A stretch of DNA of 64,000 bases from Curtobacterium sp. S6 (GCF_000710345.2 NZ_JHEL01000015.1:1178001-1242000); one strand, 5' to 3'; positions 7,085 to 16,275 are shown, numbered from the stretch's first letter. Notes: generated by a model from the sequence alone, not told the origin. Made by a program: numbers and translations.

Positions 7085-10000
7085 GAGTCGGCTCCCTTCG
7101 TTTGGTCGTTGCCTCGCGTTCGAGGCCCTCGTGAGGCGGCGTGGGAGCCGTCCAGGTCTTCTTCCTCGCTGGTCGCCGTGACCGGTCCCGACGGAATGGC
7201 GACCGTCTGCGGCCCGCCGGCGCGGCGCACCTTGATGCGACGACGTTTGCGCCCGGTTCCCCGGGAACGTTCGCGCTCCTGGCGGCGCTCCTCTTCCAGG
7301 ACCGCGTCGATCTTGCCGCCGAGGCTTCTCAGCACGTCCAGGACCAGCCCCACGACGATCAGGTAGACGCCGATATCGAAGATCGTGGCGGTCACGAAGT
7401 GGATCTCGCCGAAGACGGGCCAGTGCAGCTCGATCGCGTACGACGTGAAGACCGATCCTCCCCAGGCCAGCGGCAGGAGCGCGTAGAGGGCGGACAGGAT
7501 CATGCCCGAACCCAGGAGCACGCCCGCGTTCAGGGGCGTGGCCTCCTCGAGCTCGTAGCGTCCCCCCGCGAGGTAGCGCAACCCCAGGGCCAGACCCGCC
7601 AGGAGCCCGCCCGCGAACCCGCCGCCGGGCAGATTATGCCCGGCCAGAAGCAGATACACCGAGGCCAGGACCACGGTGTGGAACAGCAATCTCGTGATGA
7701 CCTCGAGCATCAGGGAACGGTTCTCGGGGGCCAAGGTCCGTCCCGCGACCAGGAACGGGTCCCTCTTGACGTTCATGAACCGACCGACGACGCGGGTTCC
7801 GGCGCTCAGGCCGGTGCGCCCCGCGAATTTCTTGTTGACGGCCCGGATGCGTCCTGTATCCAGCGCAGGGCCGTTGCGGCCCGCGTCCTGACGTCCGGCG
7901 ATGAAGATGAGGCTCGCGACGCCGGTCGCGGCGAGGGCCAGCACCGAAATCTCCCCGTACGTATCCCACGCGCGCATATCGACCAGGGTCACGTTGACCA
8001 CGTTTTTTCCGTGCCCGATCTCGTAGGCCAGCTTGGGCATTTCCAGGGAGATCGGAGTCGCCGTGCGCGAGGAAATGGAGAAGGCCGCCAGCGCCATCAT
8101 GAACAGGCCAAAACCGACGGCGATGATCACCCGGGCCGGCCGCCGCGTGGTCTGGCGTTTACCGATCCCCGACGGCAACATGCGCAGCGCGAGAACGAAC
8201 GCGATCAGCGAGATCGTCTCGACCAGCATCTGGGTCAGGGCGAGATCCGGCGCACCTCGCAGTGCAAAGATCAGCGCGAGCCCGTAACCGGTCACCGACA
8301 CCATGAGGATCGCCAAGAACCTCTTATTCGCGCGAACGGCAATCAGCGAGGCGCCGATCATGACGGCCGCAATGGCCCATTGGGCGGGGGAATCCGACCA
8401 GTTGACGGGATTCAGCGGAGGAGTCTCGACGATGAACAGCCCGATCGTCGGCACCACGACGGCCGTCACGAGGATCACCGCGAGGTAGAAGCTCAGGGAA
8501 CCTCGTTGGGTGAATCCCGTGACGCGGACGGCCATCCAGTCGATGAACCCGACGACCCCGCGATACGACGTATCGGCCGAGGTCACGGACGGCAGAGACA
8601 TCTGCGCGCGCTGCACCGGCACCCGCGCCAGATACAACGCCAGGCCCGCAACGATGATGATCGCGGAGATGCCCAGCGGCGGCGTCAACCCGTGCCACAG
8701 GGCCAGGTGCTGGTGGATCTCCCCGGACTTCGCGGCGAATTCGCCGACCATCAGGTGAACCGGCTCGGGATAGATCCCCAAGACGATCGTCAGGACCGTG
8801 ATCAGCCCGGGGGCCAGGGCGAAGGTGAAGGGGATCGCGTGGAAATCCGTCGCGTGGACGGAACCGCCCTGGATCAGGTCGGGGTGTGCGTCGTCGGGCT
8901 TCTTGGTCGCGAAGGCGCCCCAGATGAACCGGGCGCTGTAGGCGAAGGTCAGCACGGACCCCAGCGCGACGCACAGCAACACGACGGCGGACTGCCCCGG
9001 TCCCAGCGCGCCCATGCCCTGCGCCGCACCTTCCACGCCGAGCTCGAGGATCGACTCCTTGGAGACGAAGCCCGCCAGCGGCGGAATGCCGGCCATCGAC
9101 GCCGCGGAGATCACGGCCATCACGAACAGGACCGGCGCTTTCCTCCAGATCCCGGACAAACGGGTGATCTCACGCGTGCCGGCCTGGTGGTCGATGATTC
9201 CGGTGGACAGGAACAGGACGGATTTGAAGAGCGAATGGGCGATCATCATGGCCAATCCGGCGTAAATCGCGTCGGGGCTTCCGATGCCCACGATCGTCAG
9301 GATGAAGCCGAGCTGGCTGACCGTCCCGTAGGCCAGGATCAGCTTGAGGTCGTATTGCTTCAGCGCCACGTACCCGCCGAAGAGCATCGTGAAGAGCCCG
9401 ATGATCACGACGACGCCGGTCCACGGGGCCACCTCGGCGAATCCGGGGGCGAGTCGCGCGACGAGATAGATGCCCGCCTTGACCATCGCGGCCGCATGGA
9501 GAAATGCGGAGACCGGGGTGGGCGCGGCCATGGCCCCGGGCAACCAGAAGTGCAGGGGGAAGAGCGCGGATTTGGACATCGCGCCCACCAGGATGAGCAC
9601 CAGGGCCGCGCCGACCACGACCCCGCCCGCCGGCGAGGCAATGGTCTCGGGGGCGCGGGCAACGACCTCGGAGAGAAGGTAGGAGTGGCTCGCGGCCGCC
9701 AGCATGATGATGCCGATGAACATCGCGAGCCCACCGGCGGTCGTCACGATCAACGCCTGGAGCGCCGCGCGTCGGGCGAAGAATCTGACGTGCGCGTAGC
9801 CGATGAGCAGATAGGACAGGATGCTGGTCAGTTCCCAAAAGATGAACATGACGATCATGTCGTCGGCGGTGACCAGCCCGAACATGACGCCGGCGAAGAG
9901 AACCAGTTGGGCGGCAAAGGACCCGGAGTATTGGTTCGTGTGTCGAAAATAGGCCGCGCAGTAGAAGATGATCGGTGCGCCGATCCCCAGGATCATGGCC

Positions 10001-10239
10001 GAAAGAATCCATGAGAGCGGATCAAGGCGGAACGTCAGCGAGATCCCGAGCTGGGAGATCCAGGGGTAGCTCTCGGTGAGAACGTGACCGCTGAAGACGG
10101 CGGGGGCCGTGGTGCAGAGCCAGACGAAGCTGACGGCGGGGACGATCGAGAGCGCGTAGAAGCACGTTCTACCCCAACGGCGAAAGCACGCCGGGGCGAC
10201 GAGCGCCGCCAAAGCGTGGACCAGAATCACGATGCTCAC
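7081..10239 (-). CDS. mnhA: Mrp/Mnh cation/H+ antiporter fused A-B subunit (NuoL-like)
   Basis: This is the largest Mrp subunit, with 1052 residues from the GTG at 10239. GGCAGAGGGGG lies just upstream, which is why I reject the longer reading to 10317. The N-terminal two thirds are NuoL-like with about 20 helices and the channel segment KSALFPLHFWLPGAMAAPTP. The C-terminal part after about residue 800 corresponds to MnhB, with the LAGHNLPGGGFAGGLLAGLA segment. This explains why no separate mnhB is present. The complex exchanges cytosolic Na+ (or K+, Ca2+) for external protons and serves pH and sodium tolerance. It is the first gene of the operon. Confidence 0.94.
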   Translation of the reverse strand: MSIVILVHALAALVAPACFRRWGRTCFYALSIVPAVSFVWLCTTAPAVFSGHVLTESYPWISQLGISLTFRLDPLSWILSAMILGIGAPIIFYCAAYFRHTNQYSGSFAAQLVLFAGVMFGLVTADDMIVMFIFWELTSILSYLLIGYAHVRFFARRAALQALIVTTAGGLAMFIGIIMLAAASHSYLLSEVVARAPETIASPAGGVVVGAALVLILVGAMSKSALFPLHFWLPGAMAAPTPVSAFLHAAAMVKAGIYLVARLAPGFAEVAPWTGVVVIIGLFTMLFGGYVALKQYDLKLILAYGTVSQLGFILTIVGIGSPDAIYAGLAMMIAHSLFKSVLFLSTGIIDHQAGTREITRLSGIWRKAPVLFVMAVISAASMAGIPPLAGFVSKESILELGVEGAAQGMGALGPGQSAVVLLCVALGSVLTFAYSARFIWGAFATKKPDDAHPDLIQGGSVHATDFHAIPFTFALAPGLITVLTIVLGIYPEPVHLMVGEFAAKSGEIHQHLALWHGLTPPLGISAIIIVAGLALYLARVPVQRAQMSLPSVTSADTSYRGVVGFIDWMAVRVTGFTQRGSLSFYLAVILVTAVVVPTIGLFIVETPPLNPVNWSDSPAQWAIAAVMIGASLIAVRANKRFLAILMVSVTGYGLALIFALRGAPDLALTQMLVETISLIAFVLALRMLPSGIGKRQTTRRPARVIIAVGFGLFMMALAAFSISSRTATPISLEMPKLAYEIGHGKNVVNVTLVDMRAWDTYGEISVLALAATGVASLIFIAGRQDAGRNGPALDTGRIRAVNKKFAGRTGLSAGTRVVGRFMNVKRDPFLVAGRTLAPENRSLMLEVITRLLFHTVVLASVYLLLAGHNLPGGGFAGGLLAGLALGLRYLAGGRYELEEATPLNAGVLLGSGMILSALYALLPLAWGGSVFTSYAIELHWPVFGEIHFVTATIFDIGVYLIVVGLVLDVLRSLGGKIDAVLEEERRQERERSRGTGRKRRRIKVRRAGGPQTVAIPSGPVTATSEEEDLDGSHAASRGPRTRGNDQTKGADS

Positions 10240-10423
10240 GTGGCGCCCCCTCTGCCTGATCACGGTTCCAGTCCCGGTCAAGCTTATCAGCGGGGAAATT
10301 TGGTCGCCGACGGCCAAGCTCTGAGCTGATTGCTTTGCAGCGCAATATAAATTCCGCGGCGCGCATGCCTCGACCAGACCGTTTCGGCCCTCGCCCGCGG
10401 CACGCAGTGGCGCACGGCACTTG

Positions 10424-10429
10424 TATCCT
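10424..10429 (+). promoter_or_regulatory. -10 hexamer (TATCCT) of a probable leaderless promoter
   Basis: TATCCT ends seven bases before the ATG at 10437 and no SD lies between them. Transcription would therefore start at or next to the start codon. The same geometry occurs at five other genes in this window. Confidence 0.5.
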
Positions 10430-10436
10430 GGGGATC

Positions 10437-11750
10437 ATGCACTCCGCCGCTTCCCGCAAAAAGCCGGTGATCCCCTGGGCCCTGTGGGACGCCGGATCCT
10501 CGAGCTTCAACGCCGTGATGACCACCTTCGTGTTCACCGTCTACCTCACGAGCGAGGCCTTCGGGTCCACCGAACACACCACGCAAGTCCTCTCGGCCGG
10601 TTTGACGGCCGCGGGTGTGGTCGTCGCCGTGACCGCCCCCATCACCGGGCAGCGGGCGGATCGCAGCGGGTCCCGCCGCCTCTCCCTCGCCTGGACCACG
10701 GGAGCCGTCGGCCTGTTCGTCGCCCTGTGCTTTCTGGCGCGCCCCGAACCCTCATTTCTCTATCTCGGGGTCGGTCTGATCGCGGCGGCAAACGTCTTCA
10801 GCGAGATCGCCACGGTGCACTACAACTCCTTGCTCCCGTCCATTTCCACCCCGGAGACCGTGGGACGCGTTTCGGGGCTGGGATGGTCCTTCGGATACTT
10901 TGGCGGCATCGTGGCGCTGGCCATCGTGCTGGTGGGGTTCGTCTCCCCCGGGGTGTTGGGGATACCCGAGGAGGATTCGCTGAATCTGCGGGCCATCGCG
11001 CTGTTCTCGGCGGTGTGGCTCCTCGCGCTCTCCCTTCCGCTGCTCATCCGGTTCCCGGGTGTCACCGCGACGTCGAGCGGCTACGGCTTGGCCGAGGGCG
11101 GGGGAAACCCCGGTCGCCGCGATTCGATCATCGGCTCCTACCGGCGGCTCGGCCGGACGTTACGGCGGATGTACCGCGAGGAACCGACCACGCTCCGCTT
11201 CCTGATCGCTTCGGCGGTATTCCGTGACGGCCTGGCCGGGATCTTCACCTACGGCGGCGTCCTGGCGGCCGGAACCTTCGGGTTCTCCTCGAGCCAGGTG
11301 ATCGTCTTCGCGATCGCCGGCAACGTGGTCGCCGGCCTGGGCGCGGTCCTCGGGGGACGGCTCGACGATGCCTGGGGCCCGCGCCGGGTCATCGTGGTCT
11401 CGCTGTCCGGGCTCCTCGTCGTCGCCGCTCCCCTGCTGTTCTTCCACGATCAGTGGGTGTTCTGGGTGTGCGGCCTGGCGCTGTGCACCTTCGTGGGACC
11501 CGCGCAGTCCGCGGCCCGGAGCTATCTCTCGCGGCTGACCTCTCCGGGAGACGAAGGAGAGTACTTCGGTCTTTACTCCACCACCGGGCGAGCGATGAGC
11601 TTCCTCGCCCCGGCGCTCTTCTCGCTGTTCGTCGGGCTGCTCGGCGCGCAGATTTGGGGCGTCGTGGGCATCATGATCGTTCTTGCGGCAGGCCTTGCCC
11701 TGGCCGCGCGGCTGCCAGCTCGACCCGAACGTCCCGCACAAACCCGATGA
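10437..11750 (+). CDS. MFS transporter of the UMF1/Atg22-like family
   Basis: This is a membrane transporter of 437 residues with 12 predicted helices. The N terminus IPWALWDAGSSSFNAVMTTFVFT is the hallmark of the UMF1 (unknown major facilitator) / Atg22-like family. In yeast a relative exports amino acids from the vacuole; bacterial substrates are not established. The frame is open further upstream, but the ATG at 10437 begins the conserved part and has a -10 hexamer seven bases ahead, suggesting a leaderless message. The last 80 bases overlap the 3' end of the opposite-strand MauE-like gene. The function as an exporter is inferred from the family. Confidence 0.85.
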   Translation: MHSAASRKKPVIPWALWDAGSSSFNAVMTTFVFTVYLTSEAFGSTEHTTQVLSAGLTAAGVVVAVTAPITGQRADRSGSRRLSLAWTTGAVGLFVALCFLARPEPSFLYLGVGLIAAANVFSEIATVHYNSLLPSISTPETVGRVSGLGWSFGYFGGIVALAIVLVGFVSPGVLGIPEEDSLNLRAIALFSAVWLLALSLPLLIRFPGVTATSSGYGLAEGGGNPGRRDSIIGSYRRLGRTLRRMYREEPTTLRFLIASAVFRDGLAGIFTYGGVLAAGTFGFSSSQVIVFAIAGNVVAGLGAVLGGRLDDAWGPRRVIVVSLSGLLVVAAPLLFFHDQWVFWVCGLALCTFVGPAQSAARSYLSRLTSPGDEGEYFGLYSTTGRAMSFLAPALFSLFVGLLGAQIWGVVGIMIVLAAGLALAARLPARPERPAQTR

Positions 11751-12747
11751 CCTCATGCCCCAGCACGGGCCCGCCCGCCAAGAGCCCGTCGGCGCCCAAC
11801 AAGATGGCGGCGGGGGTCCCGGGGAGCTCCATGACCTCGGAAACCACGCCGCCGACGTCGTAGAGGGCCGAGTCCCAGAGGGAGCGGTGCGCAACGGTCT
11901 CCAGGGCCTCGCGGCTCGACGGCGTCACGAGGTGCACCCCGACCGTCGGCGAGAATTCCGTGCGCCAGCCGGCGGCCTCCCTCATCACGGCGGCGCATGA
12001 GCCGCACCCCGCCGAGACCCACAGGAGAAGCCGTGCCTGACTCGATGCCAGAGACCTGAGGGAGACCAACTCCCCGTCCGCGGTCTGCACGACGACGCCG
12101 GGGATGGGGGTCCTCAGGTAGTCGAGTTCGTCGCCCACGGGTTCCTGGGCCGGTGCGACCGTGGTCCCCGCGCCCGAGCGCGCCGAGGTGGCCGAATTTC
12201 CGGGATCCTCTTCCCGCCGCGGCTTGGGCGCGCCGGCGGGCGGCACCGTGACCAGCCAGACGGTCGCGGCCACGCACAACAGGCCAAGGCCCCACAGCGC
12301 GTCCGCACCCGTCACGTCGCGCCACCGAGCGGGCCCGGACGCGGCCACCGAGGCCGCCGTCCACCAGAGGGCGAGGAGAACGAACATCGTATTGCGCCAC
12401 AGCGTCCGGTGCGTCACCTCGGAGGCCGAGCTCGCCCCGAAACAGTGGCACGCGACGGGCTCGTCAAAGCCCAAAACCCGGTAGATCAAGGCCCAGTACG
12501 TCGCGAAAAGCGCCAGACACACGAGGGCGACCGCCGGGGCGAGGGCTCCCGGGGCCGCCACCAGCAGGACACCGAGAAGGATCTCTCCCCACGGAAAGGC
12601 CCTGACGACGACCCTGCGGCGCACGGCCGCCGGAACCCCCAGGTTCTCCATGGCGGAGACCACCGATCCCGGAGCCCGGAGCTTGGCGACGCCGGACCAG
12701 ATGAGCACGACCGCGAGGACCACGGCCGGGACCAGGTTCGCCGTCAC
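11671..12747 (-). CDS. MauE/DoxX-like membrane protein fused to a thioredoxin-like domain
   Basis: The 358-residue protein has an N-terminal four-helix MauE/DoxX-type membrane domain (about residues 1-170), starting with LVPAVVLAVVLIWSGVAKL. After a linker comes a C-terminal thioredoxin-like domain (about 215-350) with a CGSC active-site motif. MauE-type proteins act in thiol-disulfide chemistry of exported proteins, so this looks like a membrane-bound redox protein that passes electrons to its own thioredoxin domain. The start overlaps the upstream gene by four bases (ATGA, 12744-12747), so it forms a two-gene unit with the HprK-PqqD protein. The 3' end overlaps the convergent MFS gene by 80 bases. 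The specific partner is unknown. Confidence 0.8.
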   Translation of the reverse strand: MTANLVPAVVLAVVLIWSGVAKLRAPGSVVSAMENLGVPAAVRRRVVVRAFPWGEILLGVLLVAAPGALAPAVALVCLALFATYWALIYRVLGFDEPVACHCFGASSASEVTHRTLWRNTMFVLLALWWTAASVAASGPARWRDVTGADALWGLGLLCVAATVWLVTVPPAGAPKPRREEDPGNSATSARSGAGTTVAPAQEPVGDELDYLRTPIPGVVVQTADGELVSLRSLASSQARLLLWVSAGCGSCAAVMREAAGWRTEFSPTVGVHLVTPSSREALETVAHRSLWDSALYDVGGVVSEVMELPGTPAAILLGADGLLAGGPVLGHEVIGFVRDVRVELAAARPGQGLPQERS

Positions 12748-14009
12748 GACGCGGCTTCCTCCGCCCCGGAAGCGGGGTGGGGCTCGTCCCGCGGAGGCGT
12801 GTCTTCCGTGCCATCGCGCGGCCCCCGGACCGACTCGAGGACGCCACCGTCGTCGACCGCGGCCGCAAGCGCCGCCTCGAAGGCACCTTCGGGCGCGGGC
12901 CCGTATATGTCTTCCAGGTGTTGCCGGAGGTCCTCACGGGTGATGCCGCCGCCCGCTTCGAGCCACAGGTCGGCGCCCACGGGGGTGTACAGCACGGTCC
13001 GGTCCGCGTGCATCAGCAGAATCCCCTCCTCGGTCAGCAGCCCTCTCGTCGCCGGATTTCGCGAGACGATGGAGGCCGCCGGACGTTCATCGTCGGCCGG
13101 TGCGATCGCGGCCTCTCCGGTGGCTCCCATGGCTTCGACGTATTCCCACTCTTGGTGGTCCCGATCGCCGGCCGCCGCCAAAAGGCCGGGCAGCTGGGAG
13201 GCGTCTCGGTACTGCACGCGCCATATGCCGCCGACGCGTTCGGCGAGCTCGGCGAGCCCACGCAGGGCGTGCGGTGTTTGGGCCAGACCGGAGGACTGCT
13301 CCGCGAGTATTTGGACGCCACGAAGGAGCGGCATCGGATACAGCCCGTCTTCCTGGTCGGAGGGCGCCTCGTCGACCCGGTCCAAGATCACGAGTCGCGA
13401 CAACCGGGGCTCCGCGCCTTTGCCGCGTCGCCACGTGTTCAGGCCGATCCCGGACGCCGCCCATTGGGCCTTGGGCGCCCCGGGATGCTCGATCACTGAC
13501 AGCGGTTTGGGGTAGGGAAGCACGCTCAGCGTCGCCGGGTCGATGGCGCAGGTTTCATCGCTCAGGTAGGTCCAGCCGCTCCCGGCGAGGGTCCGCGAGG
13601 CGGTGGTTTTCCCCCGCCCGGACGGGCCGATCAACGCCGTCACTTCCCCGGTCTCCCCCTGCATCAGGGCCGCCGCGTGGAAAAGATGTAATTTCACGAT
13701 CTGATGCTTGATGAGCTCCAGCGTCACCATCGAGGTGAAGTCCCGCGCGGCCAATGATGGATCGTCGGCGGTGACGCGCAGGATTGCGGCGTCGACGCGC
13801 CCCTCGGTGGCTGGTGCCTCCGTCGGAGCGAGGACTATTCGCACGTCGCCGTGGGGCTCCTGGCGCCCGGTATCCCCTGGCAGGAAGGGCTCACAATCGA
13901 TCCAGGAGGCCCGCAAAGAGTCGATGAGCTGAGGAGGAATCCCGGGTCGAGCAACGACGTCCACGACCGCCCCCATAGCCCTCATGGAAAACACAAGGGT
14001 CTCGGTCAT
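12744..14009 (-). CDS. HPr-kinase-like P-loop protein with a C-terminal PqqD-like domain
   Basis: This 421-residue protein has a central HprK-like ATPase fold. HLFHAAALM precedes a Walker A GPSGRGKTT (about residues 147-155), and a downstream LSDETCAID resembles the HprK region after the P-loop. The last about 100 residues (HADRTVLYTPVGADLW, then REDLRQHLEDIYG) match PqqD-like domains, the peptide-binding RRE fold of RiPP enzymes. HprK relatives are known to phosphorylate lasso peptide precursors. No peptide cyclase, protease or obvious precursor is nearby, so such a role is speculative. It is translationally coupled to the MauE-thioredoxin gene, and only eight bases separate it from dcd upstream. 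Confidence 0.75.
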   Translation of the reverse strand: MTETLVFSMRAMGAVVDVVARPGIPPQLIDSLRASWIDCEPFLPGDTGRQEPHGDVRIVLAPTEAPATEGRVDAAILRVTADDPSLAARDFTSMVTLELIKHQIVKLHLFHAAALMQGETGEVTALIGPSGRGKTTASRTLAGSGWTYLSDETCAIDPATLSVLPYPKPLSVIEHPGAPKAQWAASGIGLNTWRRGKGAEPRLSRLVILDRVDEAPSDQEDGLYPMPLLRGVQILAEQSSGLAQTPHALRGLAELAERVGGIWRVQYRDASQLPGLLAAAGDRDHQEWEYVEAMGATGEAAIAPADDERPAASIVSRNPATRGLLTEEGILLMHADRTVLYTPVGADLWLEAGGGITREDLRQHLEDIYGPAPEGAFEAALAAAVDDGGVLESVRGPRDGTEDTPPRDEPHPASGAEEAAS

Positions 14010-14017
14010 TGAGTGAT

Positions 14018-14602
14018 CTAACTTTCCGAAGTATCAGTGATGTGAAAATTTTGGTAGCTTCGCGAAGCGGTGGGCCCACGTTGCCCCTGGTATCGATTGC
14101 CGTATGCGCCCGAACCATAGGGATGATCCGTGGGCGAGCTGAGACGGAAAAAGCACAGTTGCCCCACCTTGGAGCCGGGCCACAGCATCATCGGCAGCGT
14201 CGCCATATTCGACAGTTCCAGGGTCACGTGACCGGAGAATCCCGGATCGATGAACCCCGCGGTCGAATGCGTGAGCAATCCCAGCCGCCCGAGCGAGGAT
14301 TTGCCCTCGAGGCGAGCCGCGACGTCGTTGGGCAGGGTGACGCGCTCGTAGGTCGAGCCCAACACGAACTCCCCCGGGTGCAGGATGAAGGGCTCTCCGG
14401 GCTTGGTCTCGATGAGCCGTGTCAGCTCGGGCTGATCCTTCGACGGATCGATATGCGGGTACTTGTGGTTGTCGAACAGCCGAAAGTACCGGTCCAAGCG
14501 GACGTCGATGCTCGCCGGCTGCAACATCTCCGGGTCGTACGGGTCCAGGCGAATGCGGCCGCGGTCAATCTCTTCGCGAATGTCGTGATCTGATATCAGC
14601 AC
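14018..14602 (-). CDS. dcd: dCTP deaminase (possibly the bifunctional dUTP-forming type)
   Basis: This cytosolic enzyme converts dCTP towards dUTP/dUMP for thymidylate synthesis. The 194-residue product is full length for the family (about 190). It contains [17 protein letters not shown], the active-site stretch [18 protein letters not shown] with its catalytic Glu and SSLGR loop, and the C-terminal [14 protein letters not shown]. Actinobacterial relatives often combine deaminase and dUTPase activities; I cannot separate the two from sequence alone. The start is the GTG at 14602, preceded at seven bases by a TATTCT -10 element. Confidence 0.95.
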   Translation of the reverse strand: MLISDHDIREEIDRGRIRLDPYDPEMLQPASIDVRLDRYFRLFDNHKYPHIDPSKDQPELTRLIETKPGEPFILHPGEFVLGSTYERVTLPNDVAARLEGKSSLGRLGLLTHSTAGFIDPGFSGHVTLELSNMATLPMMLWPGSKVGQLCFFRLSSPTDHPYGSGAYGNRYQGQRGPTASRSYQNFHITDTSES

Positions 14603-14609
14603 GTCTCTA

Positions 14610-14615
14610 AGAATA
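14610..14615 (-). promoter_or_regulatory. -10 hexamer (TATTCT) of a probable leaderless dcd promoter
   Basis: TATTCT on the minus strand ends seven bases before the GTG start of dcd, with no SD sequence between. It fits a leaderless message covering dcd and the two downstream genes. Confidence 0.55.
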
Positions 14616-14698
14616 GGTCATCCGCCGAGAAGCGAGCCGCCCGGTTCGCTCCCATCCCGAGGATGGGTTAGAATAGAGCTCGTGCCTCATGGCACCGC

Positions 14699-14772
14699 GC
14701 GGCTGTAGCTCAATGGTAGAGCGCACGCTTCCCAAGCCTGATACGCGGGTTCGATTCCCGTCAGCCGCTCCA
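14699..14772 (+). tRNA. tRNA-Gly (anticodon CCC), CCA encoded
   Basis: The 74-base sequence folds into a cloverleaf. The acceptor GCGGCTG pairs with CAGCCGC, and the D arm is GCTC/GAGC with the AATGGTA loop. The anticodon loop is TTCCCAA, and the T arm is GCGGG-TTCGATT-CCCGT, followed by discriminator T and CCA. The anticodon CCC reads GGG glycine codons. The anticodon stem has one C-C mismatch (third pair). A TAGAAT -10 element lies at 14669-14674. Confidence 0.93.
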
Positions 14773-14775
14773 CCA

Positions 14776-14823
14776 CACGGCGGATCGGCGAGTACCCTCT
14801 CGCCGATCCGCCGTGTTTCTTTT
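14776..14823. terminator. Strong hairpin terminator between the tRNA and the methyltransferase gene
   Basis: A perfect 17-bp stem (14776-14792 with 14799-14815) with a six-base loop is followed by TTTCTTTT on the plus strand. It can end the tRNA transcript and also serve the convergent gene. Confidence 0.9.
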
Positions 14824-14860
14824 CCGCCCTCGGCGGGACGGCGTCGGACTGTCCACAGCC

Positions 14861-15514
14861 TCAGCCGAGAAGGCTGGTTCTGGCCCCCTTGCTCTGGGCC
14901 GGGTCGGCCGGCTTTTCAAGGATCGCGACGAGGAATGTCGAGTCGTCCGAGAAGGGTTTCAGGTCCCACGTACCGAGGGTCAGGCTACGGGACAGGCCCG
15001 CCGCCGCGGCGTCGTCGAAGAAATCGGTGAAGTCGTACCCGCGGCCGGCCCCAAATCCGATGGCCGCGCGGCCCTGGGGAACCAGCGCGCTGGCGAAGCC
15101 GGCCAGCACGGCGCGACGGGTCGACGGCGCCAGAAAGGTCATCACGTTGCCGGCGCAAACCACGGCGTCGAAGCTCCCCTGGTATCCGGGGGCAAGGGCC
15201 GAATCCAGATCCGCCAGATCGCCCACGGCCCAGGTGGCCTCCGGGTGATCGATCCGTGCCTGGTCCACGAGATCCGGGTCGATGTCGACCCCGACCACGC
15301 GGTGGCCCCGCCGGGTCAGCTCGCCGCCGACCCTTCCCGGGCCCGCGCCCGCGTCCAGGATCGCGGCCCCGCGGGGGACCATGGCGTCAACGAATCGTGC
15401 TTCCCCGTTCAGATCCGCGCCCTGAGCGCGCATGGTCTCGAACCGTTCGATGTACCACCGCGAATGTCCCGGATTTCGCTGTTTCTGAACTTCCCATAAT
15501 GATGGCTCTCGCAT
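14861..15514 (-). CDS. Class I SAM-dependent methyltransferase
   Basis: This is a cytosolic methyltransferase of 217 residues. The motif I region AAILDAGAGPGRVGGELTRRG (glycine-rich SAM loop), the acidic GVDIDPDLV at the end of strand 2, and GSFDAVVCAGNVMTF (motif IV region) are typical. The substrate is unknown. I prefer the ATG at 15514 over the GTG at 15520, because TAGGAT ends six bases before that ATG, the same leaderless spacing as at other genes here. It is convergent with tRNA-Gly and separated from the next gene by nine bases. Confidence 0.85.
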   Translation of the reverse strand: MREPSLWEVQKQRNPGHSRWYIERFETMRAQGADLNGEARFVDAMVPRGAAILDAGAGPGRVGGELTRRGHRVVGVDIDPDLVDQARIDHPEATWAVGDLADLDSALAPGYQGSFDAVVCAGNVMTFLAPSTRRAVLAGFASALVPQGRAAIGFGAGRGYDFTDFFDDAAAAGLSRSLTLGTWDLKPFSDDSTFLVAILEKPADPAQSKGARTSLLG

Positions 15515-15523
15515 GGTCACATC

Positions 15524-16231
15524 CTATTCCCCGACATGGGCGATGCCGTCGCGGGCGCCAAACACCTCGGGCCAGACCCCGAGCACGACGATGAGCGCGA
15601 GAAAGGCGAGGCCGAGGAGGACGACCACGGTCGACCGAAAGGCCGGATGGAGCTCGATCCAGCTGACCAGCCCCTGGTGCTCACGGGCCAGCTCGGTCAC
15701 GTTGATCGCCGAGTACCTCGTGGTCTCGGGGGTGACTTTGGTCGAGAGCTCCCGCAACGTCTTGGCGTCCCAGATCCTGCCGTCGAAACGCAGGAGGCGT
15801 TTTCCTCGCTCCCCCGTGAACCAGAGCCCCGGCACACCGCGATACCGAATTTTGGCGAGGGTCCCGTCCCCCGCGGTGAGCGCGGCCTTGGGCTGGAGCC
15901 TCTCGACGAAAATCGTGTGCTGGATCTTGTCGCGACGAACGGCCTTCCACCCGATCAGTCGGCCCCGCAGCACGTGCGTATCGGTCAGGACCGCGACGGC
16001 CGGCTTCAACAGGGAATACACCGTCAGCGCCGCGACGAGTTCCATCGCCAGAACGACCACCACGAAGGCCGCGGCGGGTCGTTTGAAGTACAGGATCGCC
16101 AACAGGGCCAGGGCCAGCAGGATCGTGGGCAGGACCGCGAGGATCCGGCGGCCGTACGAATTGATGCGGGGATAAAATCCCTGCTGGGTGTGGCCATACT
16201 TTGCCGGAACATCGCGGAGGTTTTCTGCCAT
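15524..16231 (-). CDS. Membrane protein with two helical hairpins flanking a PH-like soluble region
   Basis: The 235-residue protein has two adjacent helices near the N terminus (ILAVLPTILLALALLAILYF and AAAFVVVVLAMELVAALTVY). A soluble middle part of beta-strand character (DTHVLRGRLIGWKAVRRDKIQHTIFVE) resembles bacterial PH-domain membrane proteins. A final helix (STVVVLLGLAFLALIVVLGVW) lies near the C terminus. The function is unknown. The start ATG at 16231 has GAAGG about four bases upstream. It lies nine bases before the methyltransferase start and probably forms one transcript with it. Confidence 0.65.
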   Translation of the reverse strand: MAENLRDVPAKYGHTQQGFYPRINSYGRRILAVLPTILLALALLAILYFKRPAAAFVVVVLAMELVAALTVYSLLKPAVAVLTDTHVLRGRLIGWKAVRRDKIQHTIFVERLQPKAALTAGDGTLAKIRYRGVPGLWFTGERGKRLLRFDGRIWDAKTLRELSTKVTPETTRYSAINVTELAREHQGLVSWIELHPAFRSTVVVLLGLAFLALIVVLGVWPEVFGARDGIAHVGE

Positions 16232-16275
16232 GCCTTCAACCCTATGCGATGACGCCCGCGGGGACCGGCGGCCGA

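Noticed and set aside
7141-10014. A 957-codon open frame on the plus strand opposite mnhA
   Set aside because: It has the Asp/Gly/Gln/Arg-rich composition of an antisense shadow frame in GC-rich DNA and no domain is recognisable.
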